This document shows positions 9,488-20,259 of a stretch of 57,275 nt of DNA, one piece after another. Source of the DNA: Spartobacteria bacterium (GTDB taxonomy: Bacteria; Verrucomicrobiota; Verrucomicrobiia; Chthoniobacterales; UBA10450); the NCBI GenBank assembly GCA_003169975.1, contig PNAA01000049.1, positions 1 through 57,275 of the forward strand, given 5' to 3'. Positions within the stretch are counted from its first letter, which is position 1. Each line of letters opens with the position of its first letter. The translations under genes were made by a program, and so were the position numbers. A model generated the notes under the pieces. It saw nothing but the letters and a program-made list of their open reading frames with translations. It was not told the origin of the DNA and searched no databases.

Positions 9488-10470
9488 CGACAGAAATCCA
9501 GCCAACCGCCACGCCTAACGAACGGGCGCAGGCCGTGGCCCGCGCCGTGTCTTTGCTGCAAGCCGGCGAAATCGTCGCCCTGCCGACCGAGACGGTTTAC
9601 GGTCTCGCGGCTGACGCGCTTTCCGCCGAAGCGGTGGTGAAGATTTTCGAGACGAAGGGACGGCCGCGGTTCGATCCGCTGATTGTTCATCTGCCGGATT
9701 TGAGCTGGCTGGAGAAGGTGGCGGTCGTCGAGGGCGACGCGCGCGCGCACATCGAAAAACTCATCGCAGCTTTCTGGCCCGGCCCCCTAACGATTGTCCT
9801 GCCGCGAACGGAGCTGGTCCCGCCGATTGTGACCGCGGGCCTCGCCACGATCGCCATTCGGATGAGTGCGCATCCGCTTTTCGCGGAAGTGGTGCGTGCG
9901 TTTGGCCGGCCGCTGGCGGCGCCGAGCGCGAACCGCTTTGGGCGCATCAGCCCGACTGCAGCGTCGCATGTGGCGGAGGAATTGTCGGGCCGCATCCCGC
10001 TCATCGTGGATGGCGGCGCGACCGAACACGGCATCGAATCGACCGTGATCGCGGTGCGCGACGGCGGAATGGCGATGCTGCGCGCGGGGCCGATCACGCG
10101 GGAAGAGCTGGCGAAGTTTGGCGAAATTCGGAGTCGCGCCACGAAACTGCCGGAAGCTCCGGGGCAGTTGCCGGCGCATTACCGCCCGCAAACACCGCTC
10201 GTCATCGTGAACGAACTTTCGGAAATTCCCGTGCCCGAAGGGAGTCGTTACGGCGCCTTGCTCTGGAGCAGCGCTCCTTTTTCCGAGGCGTTTATCGAGT
10301 CGCGCCGGCTCAGCACGACGGGCGATCTGCGCGAAGCCGCGGCGAATCTGTTCCGCTACCTGCGCGAGCTCGATGCCGCCGGGCTGGATTTCATCGTCGT
10401 CGAAGCTGTTCCCGAAGAGGGTCTCGGCGCCGCGATCATGGATCGGCTTCGGCGCGCCGCGCATCTGTAG
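9484..10470 (+). CDS. tsaC: L-threonylcarbamoyladenylate synthase (Sua5 type)
   Basis: 328 aa. The YrdC/Sua5 core (about 1-205) shows LPTETVYGLAADA, the KGRPRFDPL loop and SANRFGRISPT. It makes threonylcarbamoyl-AMP for tRNA t6A37. The C-terminal extension (PGQLPAHYRPQTPL onward) is the Sua5 domain, so this is the long form rather than short YrdC/TsaC. The GTG start lies inside the purK stop. Its stop codon falls inside a palindromic repeat. Two copies of the GCCTAACGA-type word occur near its start (9513, 9786). Confidence 0.95.
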   Translation: MTTEIQPTATPNERAQAVARAVSLLQAGEIVALPTETVYGLAADALSAEAVVKIFETKGRPRFDPLIVHLPDLSWLEKVAVVEGDARAHIEKLIAAFWPGPLTIVLPRTELVPPIVTAGLATIAIRMSAHPLFAEVVRAFGRPLAAPSANRFGRISPTAASHVAEELSGRIPLIVDGGATEHGIESTVIAVRDGGMAMLRAGPITREELAKFGEIRSRATKLPEAPGQLPAHYRPQTPLVIVNELSEIPVPEGSRYGALLWSSAPFSEAFIESRRLSTTGDLREAAANLFRYLRELDAAGLDFIVVEAVPEEGLGAAIMDRLRRAAHL

Positions 10471-10558
10471 ACGTTTCGCTCTGCGAAACGCGGGTGTGAA
10501 GGCCGGCTGCTATTCCAGGCGCGACTCCGCTCGCGCCTCCCAGAGGGAGGCGTCTACA
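10466..10558. repeat. Long palindromic intergenic repeat, TAGACG family, copy 1
   Basis: TGTAGACG at 10466 is matched by CGTCTACA ending at 10558. Inside are the hairpins TTTCGCTCTGCGAAA and GCGACTCCGCTCGC. Related copies lie at 20857, 26741 and 34137. It overlaps the tsaC stop and separates tsaC from convergent pyrG, so it could end transcription both ways. Confidence 0.8.
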
Positions 10559-10590
10559 ACGAGACGCGAACGCGCCATCCTCGTTAGGCG

Positions 10591-12185
<1,595 letters not shown>

Positions 12186-12189
<4 letters not shown>

Positions 12190-12950
12190 CGGGAACGAAC
12201 CTGGCGCGGTCGCGGCGGCGGCGCCAGCAGCTGGCATTCGATCGCCCGGGCATCGTCCGGCGTATCCACTCCGGGCGAGCCGCTTTTGGCCACGACCACG
12301 TGAATGATTACGCCATTCTCCAGTGCGCGCAATTGCTCGAGCGCCTCCGCCTTTTCCAGCGGCGCCGGTTTCCAGCGGACGAAGCGGAGGAGAAGGTCGC
12401 GGCGGTAACCATAGATCCCTTGGTGCCGGTAATAAGAGATCGTCGCGCTCGCATCGCGGTGAAACGGGATCGCGCTCCGCGAAAAATAAAGCGCGCGCCC
12501 TTTGCGATCGAGGACGGCTTTGACCTGGTGCGGCGACTGCGCGTCGGCGGAATTTTCGAGGGGATGCACCGCGGTGATCATCTCAATCTTCGGGTCGCGC
12601 TGCATTTTGCGCGCGAGCTGATTAATCAAGTTCGGATCAACCCGCGGCTCGTCGCCCTGGATGTTGATGATGTGGGAGACGCCGCGCAGTTTCGCCGCGA
12701 CTTCCGCGATCCGATCCGTCCCGCTGGCGTGGCGCGCGCTCGTTAGGCTAACTTCCGCGCCCCAGGCGAAGGCGGCTGCGGCGATGCGCATATCGTCCGT
12801 CGCGATGATGACCGAGTCGAGGGCCCGCGCGCGCCGGCAACGTTCCCAAACGTGTTGCAGCAATGGTCTTCCGGCGATGAGGTACAGCGGCTTGCCGGGG
12901 AAGCGCGTCGAACCCCAGCGGGCGGGGATGATGCCGACAATTTTTGTCAT
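12186..12950 (-). CDS. kdsB: 3-deoxy-manno-octulosonate cytidylyltransferase
   Basis: 254 aa. The N terminus [16 protein letters not shown] is the nucleotide-binding signature of Kds[14 protein letters not shown] and INIQGDEP are also present, as is the later HQGIYGYRR. It activates Kdo as CMP-Kdo for lipid A/core assembly, which argues for a Gram-negative envelope. It is followed by coupled pyrG. The C-terminal tail is Arg/Pro-rich and slightly longer than usual. Confidence 0.96.
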
Positions 12951-13011
12951 GAATGCTCGGAGCCTAACAGCGGCTGGAAGTGCCTTGCAACTTTGCTGGT
13001 CTCTCCGGATC

Positions 13012-13149
13012 GCGCACGCCTCTCGCGTGCTGGCGGCGGTGTCTCACCGCAACGAACTTTTGCAAGGCACCGGGCCGATCACTCTATTGCCGAGGATTGG
13101 GAAGTTCGCGACGGCGGAAGGCCGTCGCCAGCACGCGAGACGCGTGCGC
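13012..13149. repeat. Long imperfect inverted repeat between kdsB and gmhB
   Basis: A 28-base arm at 13012-13039 matches the complement of 13122-13149 with two mismatches. Inside, TGCCTTGCAA (just left, 12981) and TTGCAAGGCA also pair around the left arm. The right arm touches the gmhB stop codon. It could be a transcription terminator for gmhB or a dispersed palindromic repeat of the class seen elsewhere in the window. Confidence 0.7.
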
Positions 13150-13718
13150 TACCCGGCAGGGGAATCTCCGCGCGAAGCCTCATTGAGATTCAAAATGATG
13201 TCGACGGCGGCCGACAAATCTTCCGCGATCCAATCGGGCGCGGCCCGCGTTTCACCCGCACCATAACCGGTTTTCACGAGGATCGTCCGGACACCGGCAT
13301 TGCGCCCGCATTCGATATCGATCGCCTTGTCGCCGATGAAAAACGAGCGGGCGAGATCGATCTTGTGGTCGCGTCGTGCTTCGAAAACCATGCCCGGCGC
13401 GGGCTTGCGCCGATCGGTCGCCAGGTCGGGCCGGTCGGGACAAAAATAAACTCCGTCGAAGTTGGCCGGGAGAACGGCGCGCTCTACTTCCGCTTCGACC
13501 GCGCGATATTGCTCCTCGGTAAAATAGCCGCGCCCGATGCCGGCCTGATTGGAAATGACGATGAGTTTGTAACCGGCCGCTTGCAAGCGCCGGAGCGCCT
13601 CTGGGACGCCCGGGAAAATTTCCACCTGCTTCGGATCAGCACAGTAATTGACCTCGCGCATCAACGTTCCGTCGCGGTCGAGGAAAACAGCCGCCGATTC
13701 GTTAGGCGCCGTTGTCAT
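13149..13718 (-). CDS. gmhB: D-glycero-beta-D-manno-heptose 1,7-bisphosphate 7-phosphatase
   Basis: 189 aa from the ATG at 13716-13718, chosen because the HAD motif I follows at once (AVFLDRDGTL). Other GmhB features are visible: VISNQAGIGRG, a Cys-containing zinc loop region around YFCPDRPD, RKPAPGM and IGDKAIDI. The open frame upstream runs antisense-like into the kinase gene and is not used. The start overlaps the end of the kinase gene by 17 bases. The two encode consecutive steps of ADP-heptose synthesis. Confidence 0.93.
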   Translation of the reverse strand: MTTAPNESAAVFLDRDGTLMREVNYCADPKQVEIFPGVPEALRRLQAAGYKLIVISNQAGIGRGYFTEEQYRAVEAEVERAVLPANFDGVYFCPDRPDLATDRRKPAPGMVFEARRDHKIDLARSFFIGDKAIDIECGRNAGVRTILVKTGYGAGETRAAPDWIAEDLSAAVDIILNLNEASRGDSPAG

Positions 13719-14712
13719 CCTCGAAGCTGGCGACCAACTCCGCCGGCGTGACCGTGGCCGTTCCCAGTTTTGCGACGACGACGGCGCTGGCGTGATTGGC
13801 GATCTCCGCCGCCTCGACCGGCGAGGCATCGCAACACAGGGCGAGGGTAAAGAGCGCGATCGCGGTGTCGCCGGCGCCCGAAACGTCGAACACCTGGCGC
13901 GCCTTCGTCGGGATATGATGCGGCGGCCGCGCGCGCTCCAGCAGCATCATGCCCTGCTCGCCTAACGTGATCAGGAGCATCTGCGTGTCCCAGGCGGTCA
14001 GCAGTTTCGCCCCCGCCGCGAGCAACGCGGCGTCCTCCATCGGCGGGTCGACCGGATCGGTCGCGGGGAAGCCCGCAGCGAGCAACGCTTCGCTCCGGTT
14101 TGGTTTCACCGCCGTGACCTTGCCCCAATCAACCACCCGGCGCGGGTTCGGATCCGCCGTGGCGATTTTTCCGGCGGCCCGAAGGTCGCGGGAAATTTGC
14201 CTAACGAGATCGGCGCTGAGAAAACCTTTGCCGTAATCCTCGAAAATGAAGGCGTCTAGTTCCGGCAGGATTTTTCGCAGCCCGGCCGTGACCTGGGCGA
14301 CCTGCTGAGCCGCCGGTTCGCGAATCTGTTCACGATCGACGCGGACGACCTGCTGATGGCGCGCGACGATGCGCGTTTTCACGATTGTCCGGAAATCGGG
14401 ATCGGTGACGACGAGATCAGTGTCGATTTTCTGCGCGTGTAACAAATCCAGCAGTTGCCGGCCGCCGCCATCCGTCCCGACCGTCCCGATGACCGCAACC
14501 CCGTTGGTGAACTCGCGCAGGTTGCGGGCCACGTTGGCCGCGCCCCCGGGGTAAAATGATTCGCCGGTGACCTCGACCACGGGCACGGGCGCTTCGGGCG
14601 AGATGCGGCCGACTTTTCCCCAGACAAACTCGTCGAGCATGAGATCGCCGGCGACGGCGAGGCGCTTGCCGGCAGCCCGGGCCAGAATCTCCCGCAGACG
14701 TTCCAGTTTCAT
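13702..14712 (-). CDS. D-glycero-beta-D-manno-heptose 7-phosphate kinase (HldE/RfaE kinase domain)
   Basis: 336 aa, a PfkB-family sugar kinase with GGAANVARNL near the N terminus and the anion-hole/catalytic SGAGDTAIALF near the C terminus. The length fits the kinase domain alone, so the nucleotidyltransferase half of E. coli HldE must be encoded elsewhere. Its stop codon TAA lies inside a TCGTTAGGC word (13699-13707). Further copies of the word lie within the gene at 13960 and 14199. It is the first gene of the leftward gmhB cluster. Confidence 0.92.
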   Translation of the reverse strand: MKLERLREILARAAGKRLAVAGDLMLDEFVWGKVGRISPEAPVPVVEVTGESFYPGGAANVARNLREFTNGVAVIGTVGTDGGGRQLLDLLHAQKIDTDLVVTDPDFRTIVKTRIVARHQQVVRVDREQIREPAAQQVAQVTAGLRKILPELDAFIFEDYGKGFLSADLVRQISRDLRAAGKIATADPNPRRVVDWGKVTAVKPNRSEALLAAGFPATDPVDPPMEDAALLAAGAKLLTAWDTQMLLITLGEQGMMLLERARPPHHIPTKARQVFDVSGAGDTAIALFTLALCCDASPVEAAEIANHASAVVVAKLGTATVTPAELVASFEDDNGA

Positions 14713-14874
14713 GAGAAGAGAACCGGGTTAATTCGCGCCCGATGCCGCCGCCGAAATGGGTTGCTCCGATTTAATAACACTGGATCGTATCGCGATTTGT
14801 GCCGCCTCGCGGTTCTGCATAAAGTGCCCAACTAATCCTGAATACCTTCCCGAAATCAATAGTCGAAGCTGCGG

Positions 14875-15675
14875 ATGAGATCTTTCTTTAAAATACTTCT
14901 ATTGGCTGGCTGCGTGCTGGCTGTCCTGCGCTTTGATGCCACGGCGGCGGAACCGGCGCGGCGGATCGACGTCAAACGCCTCTCGAAAAACATCGACGAC
15001 GTGGTCGTTCCGCTGCCCAACGAAATCTTCGGCGCGCTCAACAAGCTCGATAGCGTGAACTGGAAGGAATTCGTGCGCACGAACAAAGGCACGAATTTCA
15101 CCGAGCGCCCACGGATCGCCCTGCTCCTCGGGACGGTGATCGCCGACGGCTTCATCGCGGTGCAGGCGGAGGACGCTCCGAGTGTGAAGGAGATCGGCCA
15201 GCGCGTCGTTAGTCTGGCCAAGGGCATCGGGGTGGGCAGCTCGATCGTGCCGCATGCCAAGGCGATCACGGAGGCGGCCGACCACCGCAATTGGCCGGCC
15301 GTGCGGCAGGAACTCGACCGCACCCAGAACAGCGTGCAACAGGCGATGAACGAAGTGCACGACGAGAAGCTTTCGCAACTCGTTAGTCTCGGTGGCTGGC
15401 TGCGCGGCACCGAGGTTTTGACCGCGGTCGTCAACCGGCATTTTTCCGCGGACGGCGCGGAGTTGTTGCACCAGCCCGACCTGCTCGACTATTTCCAACG
15501 CAAACTCCATGGAATGCCGGAATTCAACCTTCCGTTGCTCGGCAAAATCCAAAGCTCCCTGGTCGAAGTAAAGCCCTTGATCGATATCGACAGCCCGATC
15601 TCGGCGGCGTCGGTGAAAAAGATCAACGAGATCACGACCCGCCTCGACGAGGGAATCGTCACCCGGACTCCATAA
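14875..15675 (+). CDS. Secreted protein of unknown function
   Basis: 266 aa. A signal peptide (MRSFFKILLLAGCVLAVL, cleavage near DATAA/EP) precedes a largely helical domain with no motif I recognise. Two TCGTTAGTC words lie in it (15206, 15380). The next gene, also secreted, starts 7 bases after the stop, so the two are probably co-transcribed and both act outside the cytoplasm. I do not assign a function. Confidence 0.85.
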   Translation: MRSFFKILLLAGCVLAVLRFDATAAEPARRIDVKRLSKNIDDVVVPLPNEIFGALNKLDSVNWKEFVRTNKGTNFTERPRIALLLGTVIADGFIAVQAEDAPSVKEIGQRVVSLAKGIGVGSSIVPHAKAITEAADHRNWPAVRQELDRTQNSVQQAMNEVHDEKLSQLVSLGGWLRGTEVLTAVVNRHFSADGAELLHQPDLLDYFQRKLHGMPEFNLPLLGKIQSSLVEVKPLIDIDSPISAASVKKINEITTRLDEGIVTRTP

Positions 15676-15681
15676 CCCCCG

Positions 15682-16134
15682 ATGCGTTCGCCTTCTCCAA
15701 CCGCACGTCGCACAGCTCTCTTCCTTGGGGCGTTGCTCGTCCTGCAGGTCGCCGCGTCGCGTGCCACGGTCGATGATGCGCATTCCTTCGCCCTCCAGTC
15801 GGCCGAGCCCTACGTCAGGCAAGGCTATCAGGTGCGGGAAGATTATTGGGGCGGTGACCTCGGGGTGGGGGAGAAAAAAGCTGTCCGGCAGCAACTTTTC
15901 AAAGGCAACGATTACTGGTTCTGGATGGGAACCGAGGTGGAGCAGGCGAAGGTTTCCGTCCATGTTTATGACGCCGACGGGCGGCTGAGCGAGCAGCCCG
16001 ATAGCTGGCAGAAGGGGCACTTCGCCGCGGCGCACCTCATTCCGAAAACCACCGGCAGCTATTTCATTATCGTGGCCGTGGAGAGTTCGCCCGAAGACCG
16101 CACGCACTGGGCGCTGGTTTACGGTTTCAAGTAG
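15682..16134 (+). CDS. Small secreted protein of unknown function
   Basis: 150 aa. An N-terminal hydrophobic segment (ALFLGALLVLQVAA) after Arg residues is a signal peptide. The mature part is rich in aromatic residues and looks beta-rich (DYWFWMGTEV, VSVHVYDADG, GSYFIIVAVE), like a small beta-sandwich of the pre-peptidase C-terminal or C2-like sort; that fold is a guess. It is tightly linked to the secreted gene upstream. The following phoH gene starts 78 bases later. Confidence 0.82.
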   Translation: MRSPSPTARRTALFLGALLVLQVAASRATVDDAHSFALQSAEPYVRQGYQVREDYWGGDLGVGEKKAVRQQLFKGNDYWFWMGTEVEQAKVSVHVYDADGRLSEQPDSWQKGHFAAAHLIPKTTGSYFIIVAVESSPEDRTHWALVYGFK

Positions 16135-16212
16135 GCGGTCCGCTTCGTCACCGAGGTTTGACACCTCTCTTCCCGGCACGGTATTCTCAGCCCCTGATGT
16201 TCCGGCCACGAG

Positions 16213-17196
16213 ATGACTGAAACGCGCACGCTGCAGTTTGAGAATGCGCGGGCCGTCCAGTCGCTCTACGCCAATGACCTGAAGTTGATCAAAAATCTCG
16301 AGGAATCGCTCGGCGTGAAAGTCACGACTCGTGAAGGCTGGATCAAGATGGAAGGCGACCCGGCGCAGGTCGCGAAAGCCGAGCGTGTCTTCACCCAGCT
16401 GGAAAGCGCGCGGCAACGCGGCGTCGATATCCAGCGGCACGAATTTAACTACGCCCTCAACTCGGTGAACGAAGCCCGCGAAGATAAGCTGGACGATCTC
16501 GTCGCGATCAAGATCGTGACCTCGGCGCGCAAGCCGCCGATCGTCGCGCGCACCCTGGGCCAGCGCAATTATCTCGAGGCGATCCAGAAACAGGACGTCG
16601 TCTTCGGCATCGGACCAGCCGGGACCGGCAAGACCTACCTCGCGGTGGCGATGGCCGTTTCCGCCCTGAAAAAGGAACAGGTCGATCGCATTGTCCTGAC
16701 GCGTCCGGCGGTCGAGGCGGGCGAAGCGCTCGGATTTTTGCCCGGTGATTTGCAGCAAAAAATCACGCCTTATCTGCGCCCTCTCTACGACGCGCTGCGC
16801 GACATGCTCGAGCCGGACGAGATCGAGCGCTACGTGGCGCGCGAGACGATCGAGATCGCGCCGCTCGCCTACATGCGGGGGCGCACCCTGAGCAACGCGT
16901 TCGTCATTCTGGATGAAGCGCAAAACACCACCACCGAGCAAATGTTCATGCTCCTGACGCGGATCGGGCCGCGCTCGAAATGCGTCGTGACCGGCGACGG
17001 CACGCAGATCGATCTGCCCCTGAACAAACGCTCGGGATTGCTCGAGGCGCTCCAGGCGCTGAAGAACGTGCCCGGGATCGGCTTCGTTTATTTTAGCGAC
17101 AAAGATGTCGTTAGGCACGAGCTTGTCCGCGCGATCATCAATGCCTACCAGCAGCACCGCTCGCCGGCGAATACCGGCGGCGCGGCCCGGAAATAG
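16213..17196 (+). CDS. phoH: PhoH-like ATPase
   Basis: 327 aa. An N-terminal KH-like segment (VKVTTREGWIKMEGD) is followed by the P-loop GPAGTGKT (134-141), Walker B ILDEAQN and a sensor-type VVTGDGTQIDLP. PhoH proteins are RNA-associated ATPases usually found beside ybeY and membrane HD-domain genes. Here the HD gene follows after 11 bases, but no ybeY is seen in the window. A TCGTTAGGC word lies in the coding sequence (17108). Confidence 0.95.
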   Translation: MTETRTLQFENARAVQSLYANDLKLIKNLEESLGVKVTTREGWIKMEGDPAQVAKAERVFTQLESARQRGVDIQRHEFNYALNSVNEAREDKLDDLVAIKIVTSARKPPIVARTLGQRNYLEAIQKQDVVFGIGPAGTGKTYLAVAMAVSALKKEQVDRIVLTRPAVEAGEALGFLPGDLQQKITPYLRPLYDALRDMLEPDEIERYVARETIEIAPLAYMRGRTLSNAFVILDEAQNTTTEQMFMLLTRIGPRSKCVVTGDGTQIDLPLNKRSGLLEALQALKNVPGIGFVYFSDKDVVRHELVRAIINAYQQHRSPANTGGAARK

Positions 17197-17207
17197 CGCC
17201 TCACCTC

Positions 17208-18845
17208 ATGTTTGAGTTCCTGCACAGAACACGCCTCGTGAAACGAGGGCTCGCCTCGGGCAAGACCCGACGGCGCCGCCCCTCCAACGAAATGTTGCGC
17301 AGCCTGGAGAACGCGCCCTGGCTCAAGGTCACGATTTTCGCCGCCTTCGTCGCCGGGCTGGCGCTCCTCGTCTTCAGCGGCCAGCAGCAGGAGCCGACGC
17401 GCAATTTTGTCTTCGCGCTGCTCTTGCTCGCCACCGCCGTGGCGCAGCTTTGGGTCAATCAACCAAAAACCTTCGGGCGAAACTCCCGCGTCTTCCTCGT
17501 TTTCGGAATCATCTATTTGCAGCTCGGCATGACAAAGCTCCTTTTCGCGCTCTGCAACAGCGGCGTGGTGGCTTCTTTGAAACCGGAGGCCGCCTGGCTG
17601 ATCGCTCCCTACGCCTTTGCTCCACTCGTCCTCTGCGTCTTGCTCGGCCGTAACCATGGCCTCTACGGCGCTGTGTTCGTTAGTCTTTGGAGCAGCATTC
17701 TCGTCGGCAAGATCGACGCGCCGATTCTGGTTATCGGCCTGATCAGCGGTTTCACCGCCGTCCTGCTCACCCAGCAAGTCCGCCGCCGCAGCCGGCTCAT
17801 TCGGGCCGGCCTTTTCGTCGGTCTCGCCATCTGGCTCCTCTCGCTCACTTTCGGATTGATCGGCCCGATCAATCTCTTTAATCCGGTTGCGACCGACTGG
17901 TCGATGATCGGAATCCAGAGCGCGCTCGCCATCGGCAACGGCATCGTGACGGCGATGGTGGTGGGCGGCGCCCTGCCGATCCTCGAGCAGGTCTTCCGCA
18001 TCACGACCGATATCTCCTGGCTCGAAGCGTCCGATTTGAATCACCCGCTCTTGCGCCGGATGACGATCGAAGCGCCGGGCACTTATCATCACAGCCTGGT
18101 CGTCGCGAATCTCGCCGAATCAGCGGCCGAAGCGATTGGCGCGAACGCCACCCTTTGCCGTGTCTGCTCCTATTTTCACGATGTCGGGAAACTTGTGAAA
18201 CCGGATTATTTCACCGAGAACATGAACTTCGAGCGCAACCCGCACGACGACCTGGCCCCGACGATGAGCGCGCTCATTATCATCGCGCACGTCAAAGAAG
18301 GCGTCGACTTGGCGCTCAAGCACGGGCTCAATCAGCAGGTGATCGACGTCATCCAGCAGCATCACGGCACATCGTTAGTCTTCTACTTCTACAACCGCGC
18401 GCTGCAGCAGCACGAGGACGCGCGGGCCGGCGGGAAGATCATGAAGATGCGCGAGGAGGATATCCCCGAGGTGTCGGAGGAAAGTTTTCGCTACAGCGGC
18501 CCGAAACCGCAGACCCGCGAGAGCGCGATTATCAGCCTCGCCGACATGGTGGAAAGCGCGTCGCGCTCGCTGGAAAAACCAACGCCCCAGAAAATCGAGC
18601 AACTCGTCACCGAGCTGATCGATCAACGCCTCGCCGACCATCAACTGGACGAATGCGAACTGACCCTGCGGGAACTGAGGACGATCGCGGAGCGCTTCCG
18701 CTTCACCTTGATGAACATGCTGCACACGCGCATCGCCTATCCGAAGGAAGGAAAAGGCTCGACTACCCGCGAAGACGGCGCGCGTCCCGATGTGATGGCG
18801 GCAACGAACCGACCGGCCTCCGCTCCCCCGGTCTCGGCAGCCTGA
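17208..18845 (+). CDS. Membrane HD-domain phosphohydrolase (PgpH/YqfF-like)
   Basis: 545 aa. The N-terminal half holds about six or seven hydrophobic helices. The C-terminal half is an HD domain with TYHHSLVVANLAESA, YFHDVGK (the HD pair near residues 324-325), HVKEG and QQHHGT. This is the arrangement of PgpH, a cyclic-di-AMP phosphodiesterase. The extracellular domain of Firmicute PgpH between helix 1 and the rest is missing, so the protein is short for that family. Adjacency to phoH supports the assignment. The substrate is inferred, not shown. Confidence 0.88.
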   Translation: MFEFLHRTRLVKRGLASGKTRRRRPSNEMLRSLENAPWLKVTIFAAFVAGLALLVFSGQQQEPTRNFVFALLLLATAVAQLWVNQPKTFGRNSRVFLVFGIIYLQLGMTKLLFALCNSGVVASLKPEAAWLIAPYAFAPLVLCVLLGRNHGLYGAVFVSLWSSILVGKIDAPILVIGLISGFTAVLLTQQVRRRSRLIRAGLFVGLAIWLLSLTFGLIGPINLFNPVATDWSMIGIQSALAIGNGIVTAMVVGGALPILEQVFRITTDISWLEASDLNHPLLRRMTIEAPGTYHHSLVVANLAESAAEAIGANATLCRVCSYFHDVGKLVKPDYFTENMNFERNPHDDLAPTMSALIIIAHVKEGVDLALKHGLNQQVIDVIQQHHGTSLVFYFYNRALQQHEDARAGGKIMKMREEDIPEVSEESFRYSGPKPQTRESAIISLADMVESASRSLEKPTPQKIEQLVTELIDQRLADHQLDECELTLRELRTIAERFRFTLMNMLHTRIAYPKEGKGSTTREDGARPDVMAATNRPASAPPVSAA

Positions 18846-18848
18846 CGA

Positions 18849-19616
18849 GTGGATAGTTTCGCGATCGAGCGGGTGCGCGAATTTGGAGCGCAGATTGCGA
18901 TCGTTCTCGGCTCGGGGCTCAACTCGTTAGTCCGGGATCCGGCGCCCAAGCGCATCATCCCTTACCGTGAGATTGGCGGCCTGCCAGGCTCGGCGGTGAA
19001 AGGTCATCACAGTCGCTTCGTGCTCGACGAGATGAGTGGTACGCGGATCGTCTTCGCCCAGGGACGGGCCCATCTTTACGAAGGCTACAGCGCACCCGAC
19101 GTCACTGCCGGGGTGCGCTTTCTCGCGCGGGCTGGAATCAAAAAGTTGGTCCTGACCAACGCCGCGGGTTCGGTCAATCCGGATTTCGCGCCGGGCTCGT
19201 GGATGATGATCACCGACCACCTTAACCTGACGGGAACCACACCATTGTTAGGCAAGAGGGACTTCGTCGACCTGACGGATGCTTACTCGCCGGGCTGGCG
19301 CGGACGTTTCGCGGAAGCGGCCCGGGCGAAGGGCCTCAAACTGCACGAGGGGGTCTATGCCGGGGTGCTCGGTCCGCAATACGAGACGCCCGCCGAAGTC
19401 AGGATGCTGCGGCTCCTGGGGGCGGACGCGATCGGGATGTCAACGGTGTGCGAAACCATCCAGGCTCGCGCGCTCGGGCTGGAGGTCGCCGCCTTTTCCT
19501 GCCTAACGAATTGGGCCGCCGGCTTGAACCCGGGGCCGCTTTCGCACCGCGAGGTGCTGGCCGCGGGCGAAGCGAGTGGAGCCGAGTTCATGCGCCTGTT
19601 CGGCGCGGCGCTCTAG
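18849..19616 (+). CDS. punA: Purine-nucleoside phosphorylase, family I
   Basis: 255 aa with a GTG start 3 bases after the HD gene stop. IVLGSGLNSL (phosphate loop), KGHHSRFVL, QGRAHLYEG, LTNAAGSVN, GPQYETPAE and GMSTVCE are signature segments of the trimeric PNP family. It splits purine nucleosides into base and ribose-1-phosphate. It is the last gene of the phoH operon and converges on nuoC, with only 13 bases between the stops. Confidence 0.96.
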   Translation: MDSFAIERVREFGAQIAIVLGSGLNSLVRDPAPKRIIPYREIGGLPGSAVKGHHSRFVLDEMSGTRIVFAQGRAHLYEGYSAPDVTAGVRFLARAGIKKLVLTNAAGSVNPDFAPGSWMMITDHLNLTGTTPLLGKRDFVDLTDAYSPGWRGRFAEAARAKGLKLHEGVYAGVLGPQYETPAEVRMLRLLGADAIGMSTVCETIQARALGLEVAAFSCLTNWAAGLNPGPLSHREVLAAGEASGAEFMRLFGAAL

Positions 19617-19629
19617 TCGGCGCCGGCTG

Positions 19630-20205
19630 TTAATCGAGCGGCGGGTGAGCGCGTGGCTCGCGGTCCTTCGTCGTCGCGGTGCTCGGCTGGGTGACGAAGG
19701 GGCCGCCCTCCATCGGCGCGGCGGAAGTGAAGGCGACATCCGGCATGTCGCTCGGTTTCCCTTCGAGCGGGAATTCTTTGCGCAGCGGAAAATAGGGATA
19801 GCCGTCCCACATCAGGATTCGGCGCAGGTCGGGATGACCATTGAAACGCAGACCCATCATGTCGTAAATCTCGCGCTCATGCCAGTTCGCGGTTGGCCAA
19901 ATATCCGAGATGGTGTCCACCGCCGGATCGTCCTCCGAAACCCGCAACTTGAGACGCAGATGAACCGAGAGCGTCATTGAGTAGAGCTCGTAGACGACTT
20001 CGAAACGCGGCTCATTGCCGAAATGATCGACGCTCGAAATATCGAGCAGATAATCGAAGGATAGCTCTTCTTTGCAGAACTTGGCCACCTCGCGGATGTC
20101 GAGCGCCGCGATCACGAAAGTGGTCTCACCGCGAAATTCGATCTGCTCCTGGATCTTTGCTCCGAAGAGCTTTGCAAGCGAGGCGAGCAGCTCAGGACCG
20201 GTCAT
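19630..20205 (-). CDS. nuoC: NADH-quinone oxidoreductase subunit C
   Basis: 191 aa. It carries the 30-kDa subunit signature: DISSVDHFG, ANWHEREIYDMMGLRFNGHPDLRRIL and the YPLRKEFPL-type end (FPLRKEFPLEG). It is part of the peripheral arm of complex I. It has a Pro/Thr-rich C-terminal tail. Together with nuoB it forms an isolated pair: nuoA is not upstream and nuoD not downstream. Confidence 0.96.
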   Translation of the reverse strand: MTGPELLASLAKLFGAKIQEQIEFRGETTFVIAALDIREVAKFCKEELSFDYLLDISSVDHFGNEPRFEVVYELYSMTLSVHLRLKLRVSEDDPAVDTISDIWPTANWHEREIYDMMGLRFNGHPDLRRILMWDGYPYFPLRKEFPLEGKPSDMPDVAFTSAAPMEGGPFVTQPSTATTKDREPRAHPPLD

Positions 20206-20259
20206 TTGGGAAGGGATGAGTGACGATTGACGAGCGACAGGTTTAAAGCGACGAAACCG

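Noticed and set aside
14899-17157. A 752-codon leftward open frame
   Set aside because: It lies antisense to two secreted-protein genes and phoH, whose motifs are clear. Its Arg/His/Asp-rich composition is typical of a shadow frame.
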